Source: JAHWJX01 sp036386655 | GTDB lineage: Bacteria; Pseudomonadota; Alphaproteobacteria; Caulobacterales; Caulobacteraceae | Length of the DNA: 40,065 nt | Reading direction: 5' to 3' | Assembly (NCBI GenBank): GCA_036386655.1 | Contig: DASVVG010000132.1 | Coordinates: 1 to 40,065 of the forward strand | Part shown: positions 32,089 through 40,065 of the stretch, piece by piece | How positions within the stretch are numbered: position 1 is the first letter of the stretch | Layout: each line of letters opens with the position of its first letter | The notes under the pieces: generated by a model | What the model was told of the DNA's origin: nothing | The model's input: the letters and a program-made list of their open reading frames with translations, nothing else | Databases searched by the model: none | Translations under genes and position numbers: made by a program

Positions 32089-33195
32089 ATGGTCGCGCTC
32101 TCCGTCCCCGACCGGGCCGCGGCGCTCGCGGCCCTGGACCGCGTCTCTGATCCCAAATCGGGGCAGGGCCTGAACGCGTCCGGCGTGGTGCGGAAGCTGG
32201 AGCTCGGCTTCGGCCGCGCCGCCGCCCGGCTCGAGGTGCCCGCCCCCGACTTCCCGCTGTACGGCGAGATCACGCGCGCCGCCGAGCAGGCGCTGCTTCA
32301 AGTCCCCGGCGTGCGCCGCGCCCACGTGATCCTCGCGCCGCAGACCATCCGCGTGCGCAAGGGCGCCACCCTCTCGCCGGAAGCCCAGGCCCAGACCGAC
32401 GCCCCGCGGAGCGCCGCCGAGCCCCTTCCCTTCGTCCGCCACACGATAGCGATCGCCAGCGGCAAGGGCGGCGTCGGCAAGTCCACGGTCGCCGTGAACC
32501 TCGCCTGCGCGCTGGCCGCGCAGGGGCTGCGCGTCGGCATCGTCGACCTCGACGTCTACGGACCGTCCATCCCGAAGATGCTCGGCGTCGACGCCGATCC
32601 GGCCGTCGGTCCCGACAAGAAGCTGGTCCCGGTCCCCGCCTGGGGCCTGAAGACGATGTCCATCGGCTTCATGGTCGACGAAGGCGCGCCGATGATCTGG
32701 CGCGGTCCCATGGCCTCCTCGGCGGTCAAGCAGATGCTGCAGGACACCGCCTGGGGCTCTGAGGCCGAGCCCCTCGACGTCCTCGTCCTCGATCTCCCCC
32801 CCGGCACCGGCGACGTGCAGCTCACCATCGTCCAGAAGGTGAAGCTCTCCGGCGCCGTCATCGTCTCCACGCCGCAGGAGATCGCGCTGATCGACGCCCG
32901 CCGCGCCGCCAGCATGTTCGCCAAGACCGGCGTGCCCATCCTCGGGGTCGTCGAGAACATGGCCTTCTTCCCGGATCCCGCGACCGGCGCCCCCATCGAG
33001 ATCTTCGGCCGCGGCGGCGCGCAGGCCGAGGCCGCCCGTCTCAACGTCCCCTTCCTCGCCGAAATTCCCCTCGACCCCGCCCTCCGCACCGGCGCCGACG
33101 AGGGCCGCCCGCTCACAGCCGCCGCGCCCGACAGCGACACCGCCGCCGCGTTCACACGCGCCGCCGGGTCGCTGCGCGCGATGCTCCAGCTCTGA
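32089..33195 (+). CDS. Mrp/ApbC-type P-loop ATPase lacking the CxxC motif
   Basis: 368 residues. An N-terminal MIP18/DUF59-like domain (about 1-90, with GxVRKLELGF and VPGVRRAHVIL) is fused to a MinD/Mrp ATPase. Deviant Walker A SGKGGVGKST (124-133), VDLDVYGPSIPKMLG and VLDLPPGTGDVQLT are intact. Canonical Mrp proteins have a CxxC after VENMxxF that holds a bridging 4Fe-4S cluster; here the segment reads VENMAFFPDPATGAPIEIFG with no Cys. Iron-sulfur carrier function is therefore uncertain, though ATPase activity should remain. The loss may be a lineage feature of Caulobacterales. Confidence 0.92.
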   Translation: MVALSVPDRAAALAALDRVSDPKSGQGLNASGVVRKLELGFGRAAARLEVPAPDFPLYGEITRAAEQALLQVPGVRRAHVILAPQTIRVRKGATLSPEAQAQTDAPRSAAEPLPFVRHTIAIASGKGGVGKSTVAVNLACALAAQGLRVGIVDLDVYGPSIPKMLGVDADPAVGPDKKLVPVPAWGLKTMSIGFMVDEGAPMIWRGPMASSAVKQMLQDTAWGSEAEPLDVLVLDLPPGTGDVQLTIVQKVKLSGAVIVSTPQEIALIDARRAASMFAKTGVPILGVVENMAFFPDPATGAPIEIFGRGGAQAEAARLNVPFLAEIPLDPALRTGADEGRPLTAAAPDSDTAAAFTRAAGSLRAMLQL

Positions 33196-33256
33196 CGCCA
33201 CGACAAAGCCGCGATCTCACGAAAGCGTGATGACCTCGTACTCGGAGGTCCTTCCA

Positions 33257-33997
33257 ATGCGCCGTCTCGCCCTCGTCCTCACCGTCGGTCTCGCCGGCCT
33301 CGCCGCCTGCGGTCGCTCCGAACCCGACCCGCGCGGCGTCCGCGGCAACGAGGTGCTGCTGCAGGTCTCCGCCACCGGCCGCGCCGAGGTCCGCCCGGAC
33401 GAGGCGCGCTTCACCGTCGGCGTCACCAGCAACCAGCCCAGCGCCGCCGCCGCCAGCACCGAGAACAACCGCACGATGGCGCGTGTCACCGAAGCCCTGA
33501 CGCGCCTCGGCGTGAAGGAGGACGACGTGCAGACGCGCTCCCTGACGCTCTCCCGGATCGACTACGGCCCCGAGCGTGGCCGCTTCCGCGCGGACAACAT
33601 GGTGGAAGTGAAGATGCGCGACCTGAAGCGCGTCGGCGAAGCTGTCGCGGCGGCCACGGAGGCCGGCGGCAACGTGGTCTCCGGCCCCGACCTGCGCATC
33701 TCCAGCCCCGAGGCCGCCGACAACCCGGCCTACGCCGCCGCCTACAAGGCCGCCCGCGCCCGCGCCGACGCCTACGCAGAAGCGGCGGGCCTGCGGGTCA
33801 CGCGCGTGCTCGCCATCAAGGACGGGAACGTCGCCGAGGTGCCGATCCCCTACGCCTACGGCGGCGCGGCGACGGACGCCACGGCCGCCGAAGCCGCTCC
33901 GCCGCCGGTCATGGCCCGTAACGCGCCGCCGGTGCGCCCCGGCGTCACCACGCGCGAGGTGAGAGTCCGCGCGGACTTCGCGCTGGCCAGGAAGTAG
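33257..33997 (+). CDS. SIMPL-domain (DUF541) lipoprotein
   Basis: 246 residues. The ATG at 33257 is preferred over 33227 because GGAGG (33244-33248) sits 8 bases upstream and the protein then begins with a lipoprotein signal ending LAAC (Cys18). The SIMPL domain follows: VSATGRAEVRPDEARFTVGVTS at the start, KAARARADAYAEAAGLRVTRVLAI at the end. The domain is common in periplasmic or outer-membrane proteins of unknown biochemical role; some relatives protect against oxidative stress. It lies 61 bases after mrp. Confidence 0.9.
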   Translation: MRRLALVLTVGLAGLAACGRSEPDPRGVRGNEVLLQVSATGRAEVRPDEARFTVGVTSNQPSAAAASTENNRTMARVTEALTRLGVKEDDVQTRSLTLSRIDYGPERGRFRADNMVEVKMRDLKRVGEAVAAATEAGGNVVSGPDLRISSPEAADNPAYAAAYKAARARADAYAEAAGLRVTRVLAIKDGNVAEVPIPYAYGGAATDATAAEAAPPPVMARNAPPVRPGVTTREVRVRADFALARK

Positions 33998-34000
33998 AGC

Positions 34001-34510
34001 TCACCCCCGCTCCAGCACACGGAACACGAAGGCGTGGTCGTCGGCCTCGCCGGCGGGGTGCGGCTCGCGCCGCACCTCCCGCCAGCCCGCCTCGTCGAAG
34101 GTGAACCAGGCGTCGCCCTCGGGCTCCGCGTCCACCTCGGTGAGGTAGAGCCGGCGCGCCTTCGGCAACGCGAGGTCGAACACCTGCTGCCCGCCGATCA
34201 CGGCCGCCTCTTCGGCGCCGTCCTCCGCGGCCTGCTCGCGCGCGATCGCCACGGCCTCGTCAAATCGCTCGCAGACCACCGCTCCCTTCGGCTCGAACGC
34301 CCCGTCGCGCGAAAGCACGATGTTCGTGCGTCCCGGCAGCGGCTGCTTCTGCAGGCTGTCCCAGGTTTTGCGGCCCATGATCACCGGCTTGCCCAGCGTG
34401 TTCGCCTTGAACAGCGCCATGTCGCTCTTCAGCCGCCACGGCAGCCCGCCCGCGCGGCCGATCACGCCGTTCCGCGCCCGCGCCACCACGATCGTCAGCA
34501 GCACCGGCAC
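34001..34510 (-). CDS. folA: Dihydrofolate reductase
   Basis: 169 residues. The GTG at 34510 was chosen because it gives the family start MPVLLTIVVARARNGVIG; a GTG at 34504 is the alternative. Motifs: GGLPWRLKSDMALFKANTLGKPVIMGRKTWDSL, PGRTNIVLSRD, AAVIGGQQVFDLALPKARRLYLTEVD. It reduces dihydrofolate to tetrahydrofolate with NADPH. Start and M14 stop are 5 bases apart, so it is the last gene of the thyA unit. The 3' end is 3 bases from the convergent SIMPL stop. Confidence 0.95.
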   Translation of the reverse strand: MPVLLTIVVARARNGVIGRAGGLPWRLKSDMALFKANTLGKPVIMGRKTWDSLQKQPLPGRTNIVLSRDGAFEPKGAVVCERFDEAVAIAREQAAEDGAEEAAVIGGQQVFDLALPKARRLYLTEVDAEPEGDAWFTFDEAGWREVRREPHPAGEADDHAFVFRVLERG

Positions 34511-34515
34511 CGCCG

Positions 34516-36327
34516 CTAGCGCTCCAGCCCGACCGGATACACGCGGTAGCGCGCGTCGAAGTACGGCGTGCGCTCGTAGAACCAGCTCAGCCGCGCGTCC
34601 CCGTCGGCCGCGAACTTCGGGTCCGCCGCCAGCTTCGCCTCGAACTCGGCCTTCAGCTTCGGATCGGCGGCCAGCATCCGCTCCGCCAGCGGCGCGATGG
34701 CGTAGCCCTCGATGTACTCGGTGCGGTGCAGGATCTCCGGGAAGAAGCCCCAGGCGAAGAAGCTGTCCGGACTCTGCGGCTCCAGCAGCATGACCGCCAG
34801 CTCGCCCAGCGCCTGGTCCACCGGCACCCGCACCGATCCGACCGGGTAGGTCTCCGACGCCTGCTCCCGCACCGGCGCGCCCGAGATCGTCGGCGCATGG
34901 CCCTCGTTCAGAACGCCCGCGAGCTTCGCCTCCGGCAGCTTCAGGCGCTCGACCGTGACCGTGCGGGGCTCCTTCAGCACCTCCATCTCGATCGCGTGCA
35001 GCCGCAGCCGCTCGATCACCTCCGGCTTCGTCGCGGGCACCCAATAGGCTTTCGGCGCGACTGCAACGACGTCCGGCTCCGACCCGAACACCGGCGCATC
35101 CACGGCCGCCAGCGCCCTGGCGGTCCAGCGCACCTCCTCCCGGCCGGACGCGGGCGACACGTACGTCTCGCGCGAGATCGGCAGGAAGCGGAAGCTGCTC
35201 GTGGGCTGGGCCCGAGGCTTCCACGTCAGCACCACCTGGCCGGGCTTCACGGCCCGGTCCCGCGCCCGTTCGCCCCGCAGGTCGTCCGCATGCGCGGCGA
35301 CCGACCTCAGCGCCTGCTCCACCAGCACGTACGTGCCCAGCACCCGCTGCCGGTACGGCTTCAGCGAGTGGGTCTCCACCAGCACCGTGGGAATGCGCGT
35401 CAGGTCGCCGTAGCCGGTGGAGAAGCGCGGCAGCGACGGCGCCATGTTGATCCCTTTCTCGGGCGCGCGCGGGTCGACGGGGTCGATGTACGGGCCGGGG
35501 AAGTGCCCGGCGGCGGTGAGCGCCGCCTCCAGCTCCGGTCGCAGCCGCTTGTCCATCCAGCGCGAGATCCCCGCCGAGCGCGCCGGCCCGCCGCCCCAGC
35601 CCTCGAAAGCGAAGGTGATGTCGTGCTGGTAGTCCACCCCGTCCGTCACGTGGAGGTCGAGGTAGAGGTCCGGCTGGTACAGCCGCAGCAGCATCAGCAT
35701 CGCCCGCATCTCGGGCGAGTCCGCCTTCGCGTAATCGCGGTTCAGGTTCAGGTTCTGGGCCGTGGTGCGCCAGCCCTGGCTCACCGGCCCGCGCTGGTTC
35801 GGCCGGTTGTAGGGCGAGGTCCGCTCGTGCCCGTCGGCGTTGAACACCGGCACGAACACCAGGTTCACGCGGTCGAGCAGCCCGTCCTTGCCGCGGAAGG
35901 CGATGTCGCGGAGCAGCATCAGCCCCGCGTCCTTGCCGTCGATCTCGCCCGAGTGGATGCCCGCCTGCACCAGCACCAGCGGCTTCGCCGACTGCATGAC
36001 CGCGGCGGGGTCTTCCTTGCTGACGGTGACGGCCCAGAGGTCGCGCCCCTGCGCCGTTTTCCCGAACTGCGCCATGCGGATCAGCGGGGAGGCCGCGTCC
36101 AGCCGCTGCAGCCACGCGATGGTCTCGTCGTAGGTCGGCGTGGCCGTCAGCCCCGCCCGCTCAGAAGGCGTGATCCACGGGTCGTTCGCCGGGACCACCA
36201 GCCGCTCGCTCGCCCCGCGCCACGCGGGCGCCGGCGGCAGGATCTGCTCGGGCGTGGGAAACGGCGTCTGGGCGGGAGCTTCGGCCATGACGGCCAGCAT
36301 AGCGGCGAGCGCGGCGACTGACTTCAT
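34516..36327 (-). CDS. Exported M14-family zinc carboxypeptidase
   Basis: 603 residues. A Sec signal (cleavage near APAQ, residue 20) is followed by the M14 catalytic domain. Zinc ligands His125 and Glu128 are in IHSGEIDG, the third His is His226 in LDLHVTDG, and the substrate-anchoring LNRDY motif is at about 195-199. A C-terminal beta-rich region of roughly 250 residues follows. It would cut C-terminal residues of peptides in the periplasm; the specificity is unknown. It sits between thyA and folA on the same strand, an unusual insertion in a folate pair. Confidence 0.9.
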   Translation of the reverse strand: MKSVAALAAMLAVMAEAPAQTPFPTPEQILPPAPAWRGASERLVVPANDPWITPSERAGLTATPTYDETIAWLQRLDAASPLIRMAQFGKTAQGRDLWAVTVSKEDPAAVMQSAKPLVLVQAGIHSGEIDGKDAGLMLLRDIAFRGKDGLLDRVNLVFVPVFNADGHERTSPYNRPNQRGPVSQGWRTTAQNLNLNRDYAKADSPEMRAMLMLLRLYQPDLYLDLHVTDGVDYQHDITFAFEGWGGGPARSAGISRWMDKRLRPELEAALTAAGHFPGPYIDPVDPRAPEKGINMAPSLPRFSTGYGDLTRIPTVLVETHSLKPYRQRVLGTYVLVEQALRSVAAHADDLRGERARDRAVKPGQVVLTWKPRAQPTSSFRFLPISRETYVSPASGREEVRWTARALAAVDAPVFGSEPDVVAVAPKAYWVPATKPEVIERLRLHAIEMEVLKEPRTVTVERLKLPEAKLAGVLNEGHAPTISGAPVREQASETYPVGSVRVPVDQALGELAVMLLEPQSPDSFFAWGFFPEILHRTEYIEGYAIAPLAERMLAADPKLKAEFEAKLAADPKFAADGDARLSWFYERTPYFDARYRVYPVGLER

Positions 36328-36385
36328 GCCCGCTTCATCGCCTGCGCCCCGCTGGTGCGTCCAGCGCCGCGGCGACGGAATCCGG

Positions 36386-37222
36386 TCAGACGGCGACCGG
36401 CGCCTTGATCGGCGGGTGGGGCTGGTAGCCCTCGAGCACGAAGTCCTCGAACTCGAACGCGAACAGGTCCGTCTTCGGCGCCAGCCGCATCGTCGGCAGC
36501 GGCCCCGGCGTGCGCGCCAGTTGCGTCTTCGCCTGCTCGACGTGGTTCACGTACAGGTGCGCGTCGCCGAGGGTGTGCACGAAGTCGCCGGGCTCGAGCC
36601 CCGTCGCCTGCGCGATCATCAGCGTCAGCAGCGCGTAGCTCGCGATGTTGAACGGGACGCCCAGGAAGACGTCCGCCGAACGCTGGTACAGCTGGCACGA
36701 CAGCCGCCCGTTCGCGACGTGGAACTGGAAAAGGCAGTGGCACGGCGGCAGCGCCATGCTCTCCACCTCGCCCGGGTTCCACGCCGACACGATCAGCCGG
36801 CGGCTGTTCGGATTGGTGCGGATCTGCTCGACCACGTTGCTGATCTGGTCGACCACGCGGCCGTCCGGCGCTATCCACGAGCGCCACTGCTTGCCGTAGA
36901 CCGGGCCCAATTCCCCCGTCGGATCAGCCCACTCGTCCCAGATGCTGACGCCGCGCTCCTGCAGCCAGCGCACGTTGGTCTCGCCGCGCAGGAACCACAG
37001 CAGTTCGTAGAGGATCGACTTCAGGTGCAGCTTCTTAGTCGTCAGCAGCGGGAAGCCGGCCGACAGGTCGAACCGCATCTGCCGCCCGAACAGCCCGAGC
37101 GTGCCCGTGCCGGTGCGGTCGTCGCGCCGCACACCGCTGGTCAGCAGGTCGCGCAGCAACTCGAGGTACTGCTCCTCGTCGCTGGCGCGAACGGCGGGCT
37201 GGAGAAGGGCGACGGCGGACAT
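36386..37222 (-). CDS. thyA: Thymidylate synthase
   Basis: 278 residues from the ATG at 37222; an upstream in-frame ATG at 37243 would add 7 unconserved residues. Motifs: DRTGTGTLGLFG, FPLLTTKKLH, the catalytic Cys161 in LPPCHC, QRSADVFLGVPFNIASYALL, and the folate-binding HTLGDAHLYVNHVEQ. It methylates dUMP using methylene-tetrahydrofolate, producing dihydrofolate for FolA encoded two genes downstream. ThyA, not ThyX, is therefore used. Confidence 0.97.
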   Translation of the reverse strand: MSAVALLQPAVRASDEEQYLELLRDLLTSGVRRDDRTGTGTLGLFGRQMRFDLSAGFPLLTTKKLHLKSILYELLWFLRGETNVRWLQERGVSIWDEWADPTGELGPVYGKQWRSWIAPDGRVVDQISNVVEQIRTNPNSRRLIVSAWNPGEVESMALPPCHCLFQFHVANGRLSCQLYQRSADVFLGVPFNIASYALLTLMIAQATGLEPGDFVHTLGDAHLYVNHVEQAKTQLARTPGPLPTMRLAPKTDLFAFEFEDFVLEGYQPHPPIKAPVAV

Positions 37223-37297
37223 CGAGCCACTGCGCCTCAGCAACCGATTCGCGGCAAGGACCGTGCGGTCCGCCGTCCACAGCTCAGGCGATTCTGT

Positions 37298-37621
37298 TCA
37301 CCGCTCGTCGCGCTGGTCCGGCAGCCGCTCGTAGGTCCGCTCCGGCGGCTCGGGCTGCGGCGGCGCGTCCTCGTATCGCTGCGGCACCACGCGCCCGTCC
37401 ACCACCTCGGCCGGGATGTAGACGTCGTCCTTGTGGTCGTCGCCGATCAGCGCGGTGGCGAACAGCGACGCCGCCATCAGGGCCATGCCGCCCAGGAACA
37501 GCCACGCGTACGGCGCCGGCGGCACGCTCCGGCCGGTCCGCTTCGCCCACCAGCTCCACGCGAACCAGGCCGCGAACGGCAGCGCCACCAGCAGCCCGCG
37601 CAGCAGCATCATCCGGATCAT
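37298..37621 (-). CDS. DUF6111-like small membrane protein
   Basis: 107 residues. Two membrane helices (about 5-23 and 38-60) and a soluble charged C-terminus with Pro-rich PPQPEPPERTYERLPDQ. The pattern RGLLVALPFAAWFAWSWWAKR and DVYIPAEVVDGRVVPQ agrees with DUF6111 as I know it; function unknown. The ATG overlaps the Nudix stop by 4 bases. Confidence 0.8.
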   Translation of the reverse strand: MIRMMLLRGLLVALPFAAWFAWSWWAKRTGRSVPPAPYAWLFLGGMALMAASLFATALIGDDHKDDVYIPAEVVDGRVVPQRYEDAPPQPEPPERTYERLPDQRDER

Positions 37622-38259
37622 GCGGCCTCCCCGAACAGCTGCTCCCGCAGTCCGCGCAGCATGCCCGCTGTCGCGCCCCAGATCAGCTGATCCCCGTGCG
37701 ATACGGCGTAGTAGAACCGCTCCGCGCCCGCGAACACCTGAGAGCGTTCCTCGTAGCTGCTCGAATCCATCAGGAAAGCGAACGGCGCCTCGAACACCTC
37801 CGCCACCTCGGCCGGGTCCGGCTTCGGCGTGAAGCCCGGCCGCACGAAGCCGACGACCGGCGTCACCACGAACCCGGTGGCCGTCTCGTACGGCCGCGCC
37901 AGCCCCGCGACGGTGACCCGCTCCGGCTCGAGCCCGACCTCCTCGTGCGCCTCGCGCAGCGCCGTCTCCCACGGCGCCTCGCCGTCGTCGGCGCGCCCGC
38001 CGGGAAAGGCCACCTGCCCCGCGTGCCGCGCCAGCGCGTCCGCCCTTCGTGTCAGCAGGATCGTCGGCCCGTCGTCGTGCTCGACGATCGGCACCAGCAC
38101 CGCCGCGGGGCGTCTCGTCCGCGCCTCCGGCGGCCGATAGCGGGGGTTCAGGTCGTAGTCCGACGCCGACGTCCCGCCCGCCGGGTCCCAGGCGTCGGGC
38201 GGCGCCAGCCGCTGCTGGATCCGCGCTCTCACCTCCGGCCACGGCGCGTCCGGGCTCAC
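37618..38259 (-). CDS. Nudix CoA pyrophosphatase-like hydrolase
   Basis: 213 residues with a GTG start overlapping the DUF1285 stop. The Nudix box GGRADDGEAPWETALREAHEEVGL (G-x5-E-x7-REUXEEXGU) is complete, and the preceding LLTRRADALARHAGQVAFPGG is the UPF0035 mark of CoA pyrophosphatases. It would split CoA or its oxidised derivatives into phosphopantetheine and 3',5'-ADP. Related nucleotide or NADH substrates are possible. Confidence 0.88.
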   Translation of the reverse strand: MSPDAPWPEVRARIQQRLAPPDAWDPAGGTSASDYDLNPRYRPPEARTRRPAAVLVPIVEHDDGPTILLTRRADALARHAGQVAFPGGRADDGEAPWETALREAHEEVGLEPERVTVAGLARPYETATGFVVTPVVGFVRPGFTPKPDPAEVAEVFEAPFAFLMDSSSYEERSQVFAGAERFYYAVSHGDQLIWGATAGMLRGLREQLFGEAA

Positions 38260-38828
38260 GTCAGGTGACTCCCCGCCGGCGCGACCGGAAACCAGCTCCC
38301 GTTCGAGCTCACGCCCAGCTGCCGCCCCTGCTCCGTCTTCCGCTCCTCGGCCGTCTCAACCAGCTCGTAGAACACCGGCCGCGCGATCCGCGCCTCCAGC
38401 CCCCGCCGCACGTGCAGGTAAGGAGCGGGCTCGCCCGTCTCAGAGTCGGTCTCGACCCGGATGGGGTTATCCGGCCCCGCCTCCACCTCGTCGCCGACGT
38501 TGGTCAGGAAGCGCAGCGCCTCGCCGGCACGGTCCACCCGCACGGCCAGGAACGGCGCGTCCTCGACCGTGATCTTCAGCTTCTCCACCGGCGTCACCAG
38601 GTGGAAGCCGTCTGGGTCCAGCCGCAGCACCGTCGAGAACAGCCGCACCAGCGCCTCGCGCCCGATCGGCGTGCCCTCGTGGAACCAGGTGCCGTCGCGC
38701 CGGATGACGATGTCGATCTCGCCGCAGTGCGCCGGGTTCCACAGGTGCACCGGCGGCAGGCCCCTGGCGCGCCCCGCGGCCTTCGCCACCCCCTCCAGTC
38801 CGCGCCCTTCGCCCTCGCCCATCCTCAT
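38256..38828 (-). CDS. DUF1285 family protein
   Basis: 190 residues. The family core PPVHLWNPAHCGEIDIVIRRDGTWFHEGTPIGREALVRLFSTVLRLD is clear, followed by VEDAPFLAVRVD and LHVRRGLEARIARPVFYELV. Structures of relatives show a small alpha/beta fold, but the role is unknown. It is usually next to the CoA pyrophosphatase, as here. An alternative start is ATG at 38822 (third codon). Confidence 0.88.
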   Translation of the reverse strand: MRMGEGEGRGLEGVAKAAGRARGLPPVHLWNPAHCGEIDIVIRRDGTWFHEGTPIGREALVRLFSTVLRLDPDGFHLVTPVEKLKITVEDAPFLAVRVDRAGEALRFLTNVGDEVEAGPDNPIRVETDSETGEPAPYLHVRRGLEARIARPVFYELVETAEERKTEQGRQLGVSSNGSWFPVAPAGSHLT

Positions 38829-38850
38829 TGAGGTAGGCCGCTTGCGACGC

Positions 38851-39354
38851 TTACGGAAGCGGCTCCGGCCGTACGGCCCCGCTCACGCCGTCGAATGCGC
38901 CCGGCCGCAGCTCGCGCACGAACACCCGCCGCGCGTCCACCGGCCCCGGCATCACCACCCGGCCGGGCTCCGGGACGAAGAACCCGAGCGGCTCGAACAG
39001 CCGCGCCTCGCCCACCAGCACGATCAGCCCCGCGCCTACCGCGATGCCGCGAAGGCAGGCCTCCTCCGCCATCGCCTGCGCCAGTCCGCGCCCGCGGTGC
39101 GACGTCTCCACCGCGATGGGTCCGAGCAGCAGCGCCTGCGTCTCGCCGATCCGCACCGGCCACAGCCGCACGGCCCCCACCAGCGCCTCGCCGTCCCACG
39201 CCGTCACCGAGAGATCGCCGCGAGACGCGCGCCCTTCGCGCAGCCGCTCCGCCGCCTTGGCGTAACGGCCCGGGCCGAACGCCCGGTCGATGAGGGCGTC
39301 CACCGCCGCACGGTCGGTCGGGCCTTCGGCGCGGAGGGTCGGGGCGGACTGCAT
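38851..39354 (-). CDS. GNAT N-acetyltransferase
   Basis: 167 residues from the ATG at 39354. A TTG at 39393 would add 13 non-conserved residues. The acetyl-CoA loop is ETSHRGRGLAQAMAEEA (the Q/RxxGxG/A variant SHRGRGLA), preceded by LLLGPIAV, and followed by LVGEARLFEPLGFF. This resembles the YhbS-type GNAT group with unknown substrate. It is divergent from the MFS gene. Spacing to DUF1285 is 22 bases, so it may head that operon. Confidence 0.88.
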   Translation of the reverse strand: MQSAPTLRAEGPTDRAAVDALIDRAFGPGRYAKAAERLREGRASRGDLSVTAWDGEALVGAVRLWPVRIGETQALLLGPIAVETSHRGRGLAQAMAEEACLRGIAVGAGLIVLVGEARLFEPLGFFVPEPGRVVMPGPVDARRVFVRELRPGAFDGVSGAVRPEPLP

Positions 39355-39443
39355 GGAGCGGGCGCGGTACGGCGCCGCGGCGCGTTCGGTCAACGAGAGG
39401 CCGGTTGTGCTTGTGACCCGGTCTGGGCCATGCAGCCCGCCTG

Positions 39444-40065
39444 ATGCGGCCCGAGCCCCTCAATCCCTTCCGGCACCGAGACTTCGGCTTGTTCTGGGGC
39501 GCGCGCTTCACCGCCATCCTCGGCGCGCAGGCCCAGGCCGTGACGCTGGGCTGGCAGGTCTACGCCATCGCCCGCGAGACCCGCTCCGTGCCCGAGGCCG
39601 CCTTCCTCGTCGGCATGATCGGGCTGGCGCAGTTCCTCCCGCTCTTCCTGCTCACACTGCCCGCGGGCGAGGTCGCCGACCGGCGCGACCGCAAGACCGT
39701 CATGGCGCTCGCCCTGCTGGTGGAGGCCCTCTGCGCCGCCGCGCTCGCCGCCAACGCCCTGCTCGACCGCCCCTCGCTCGCGGTGGTCTTCGCCGTCGCG
39801 GCCGTGTTCGGCTCCGCCCGCGCCTTCATCATGCCGACCAGCACCTCGCTCGGGCCGATGCTCGTCCCGCGCGCCGAGCTGCCGCGCGCCATCGCCTTCA
39901 ACACGCTGGCCTTCCAGACCGCCTCGATCATGGGACCCGCCCTGGGCGGACTCCTCGTGGCCGGGTCCTCCGCCCTCTCCTACGGCGTGTCGGTGGGGCT
40001 CTACGCGGCCGGCGCGGCGCTGCTGCTCCTCATCCGCTCCAACACCCGCCCGGAACGCCAGCCGG
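39444..40065 (+). CDS. MFS transporter, EntS/MFS_3-like (3' end beyond window)
   Basis: About 207 residues are visible before the window ends. The first membrane helices are clear: FRHRDFGLFWGARFTAILGAQAQAVTLGWQVYAI, then VGMIGLAQFLPLFLLTLPAGEVADRRDRKTVM with the MFS motif A (G-x3-D-R-x-R-R/K). A further segment is PTSTSLGPMLVPRAELPRAIAFNTLAFQTASIMGPALGGLL. This resembles the enterobactin exporter EntS group of drug/siderophore exporters. Substrate unknown. The ATG at 39444 is the first start that fits the family N-terminus. Confidence 0.85.
   Translation, partial: MRPEPLNPFRHRDFGLFWGARFTAILGAQAQAVTLGWQVYAIARETRSVPEAAFLVGMIGLAQFLPLFLLTLPAGEVADRRDRKTVMALALLVEALCAAALAANALLDRPSLAVVFAVAAVFGSARAFIMPTSTSLGPMLVPRAELPRAIAFNTLAFQTASIMGPALGGLLVAGSSALSYGVSVGLYAAGAALLLLIRSNTRPERQP

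Noticed and set aside
37258..37271. GGACC-GTGC-GGTCC hairpin after the DUF6111 gene as a terminator
   Set aside because: The stem is only 5 bp and no T-run follows on the minus strand.
1..40065. CRISPR arrays, tRNA/rRNA genes, prophage or insertion sequences
   Set aside because: No spaced direct repeats, no cloverleaf with a tRNA anticodon arrangement, and no transposase, integrase or phage structural motifs were found on either strand.

Overview
The window is GC-rich, densely coded chromosomal DNA with no sign of a plasmid, phage or island. The organism is an alphaproteobacterium, most likely Caulobacteraceae (Caulobacter/Phenylobacterium/Brevundimonas type). The evidence is the mreB-mreC-mreD-mrdA-rodA cluster with a very Caulobacter-like MreB, a pmbA-cysQ-DUF4170 block, a CtpA-like phosphatase beside lipid A genes, and a candidate EcfG-type general stress promoter. 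This assignment rests on remembered family features, not a search. No tRNA, rRNA, CRISPR array, insertion sequence or pseudogene was seen.

Left part (1-9300): the 3' end of pmbA/tldE is followed by a cysQ-like phosphatase and DUF4170. Next come a lipoprotein metallo-beta-lactamase-fold hydrolase and, on the minus strand, a lipoprotein cytochrome c and a cysteine phosphatase. Divergent from the phosphatase is an envelope operon in which every junction is a 4-base GTGA overlap: an MsbA-like ABC exporter, a DUF374 acyltransferase, waaA (Kdo transferase) and lpxK. Together these could make, trim and export lipid A/LPS.

9231-17983: purD, an APH-type kinase, an exported amidohydrolase and an exported SRPBCC protein form a tightly packed minus-strand operon. 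A 609-bp non-coding gap separates purD from the divergent xseA. It holds a cloverleaf-capable inverted repeat, a REP-like hairpin and a GACAA-rich palindromic block. xseA is followed by two alpha/beta hydrolases and, convergently, a DUF6173-like protein.

18032-25427: the rod-shape and elongasome operon, all minus strand, with a glutathione transferase and a DedA/TVP38 membrane protein upstream.

25428-33997: a small secreted protein, and a single-domain response regulator preceded by a GGAAC-N17-CGTT (EcfG-type) promoter. Then come a divergent ketol-acid reductoisomerase-like protein without other ilv genes, a secreted protein with a possible NTF2-like C-terminus, miaA, hflC and hflK. Divergent from these are an Mrp-type ATPase lacking its CxxC motif and a SIMPL-domain lipoprotein.

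34001-40065: on the minus strand a GNAT acetyltransferase, DUF1285, a Nudix CoA pyrophosphatase, DUF6111, thyA, an exported M14 carboxypeptidase and folA. ThyA makes dihydrofolate and FolA recycles it, so these two work as a pair. The window ends inside a plus-strand MFS transporter.

No wholly new system can be claimed. The strongest leads are the EcfG-promoter/single-domain regulator pair, the cloverleaf element, the orphan IlvC-like enzyme and the phosphatase beside the lipid A operon.
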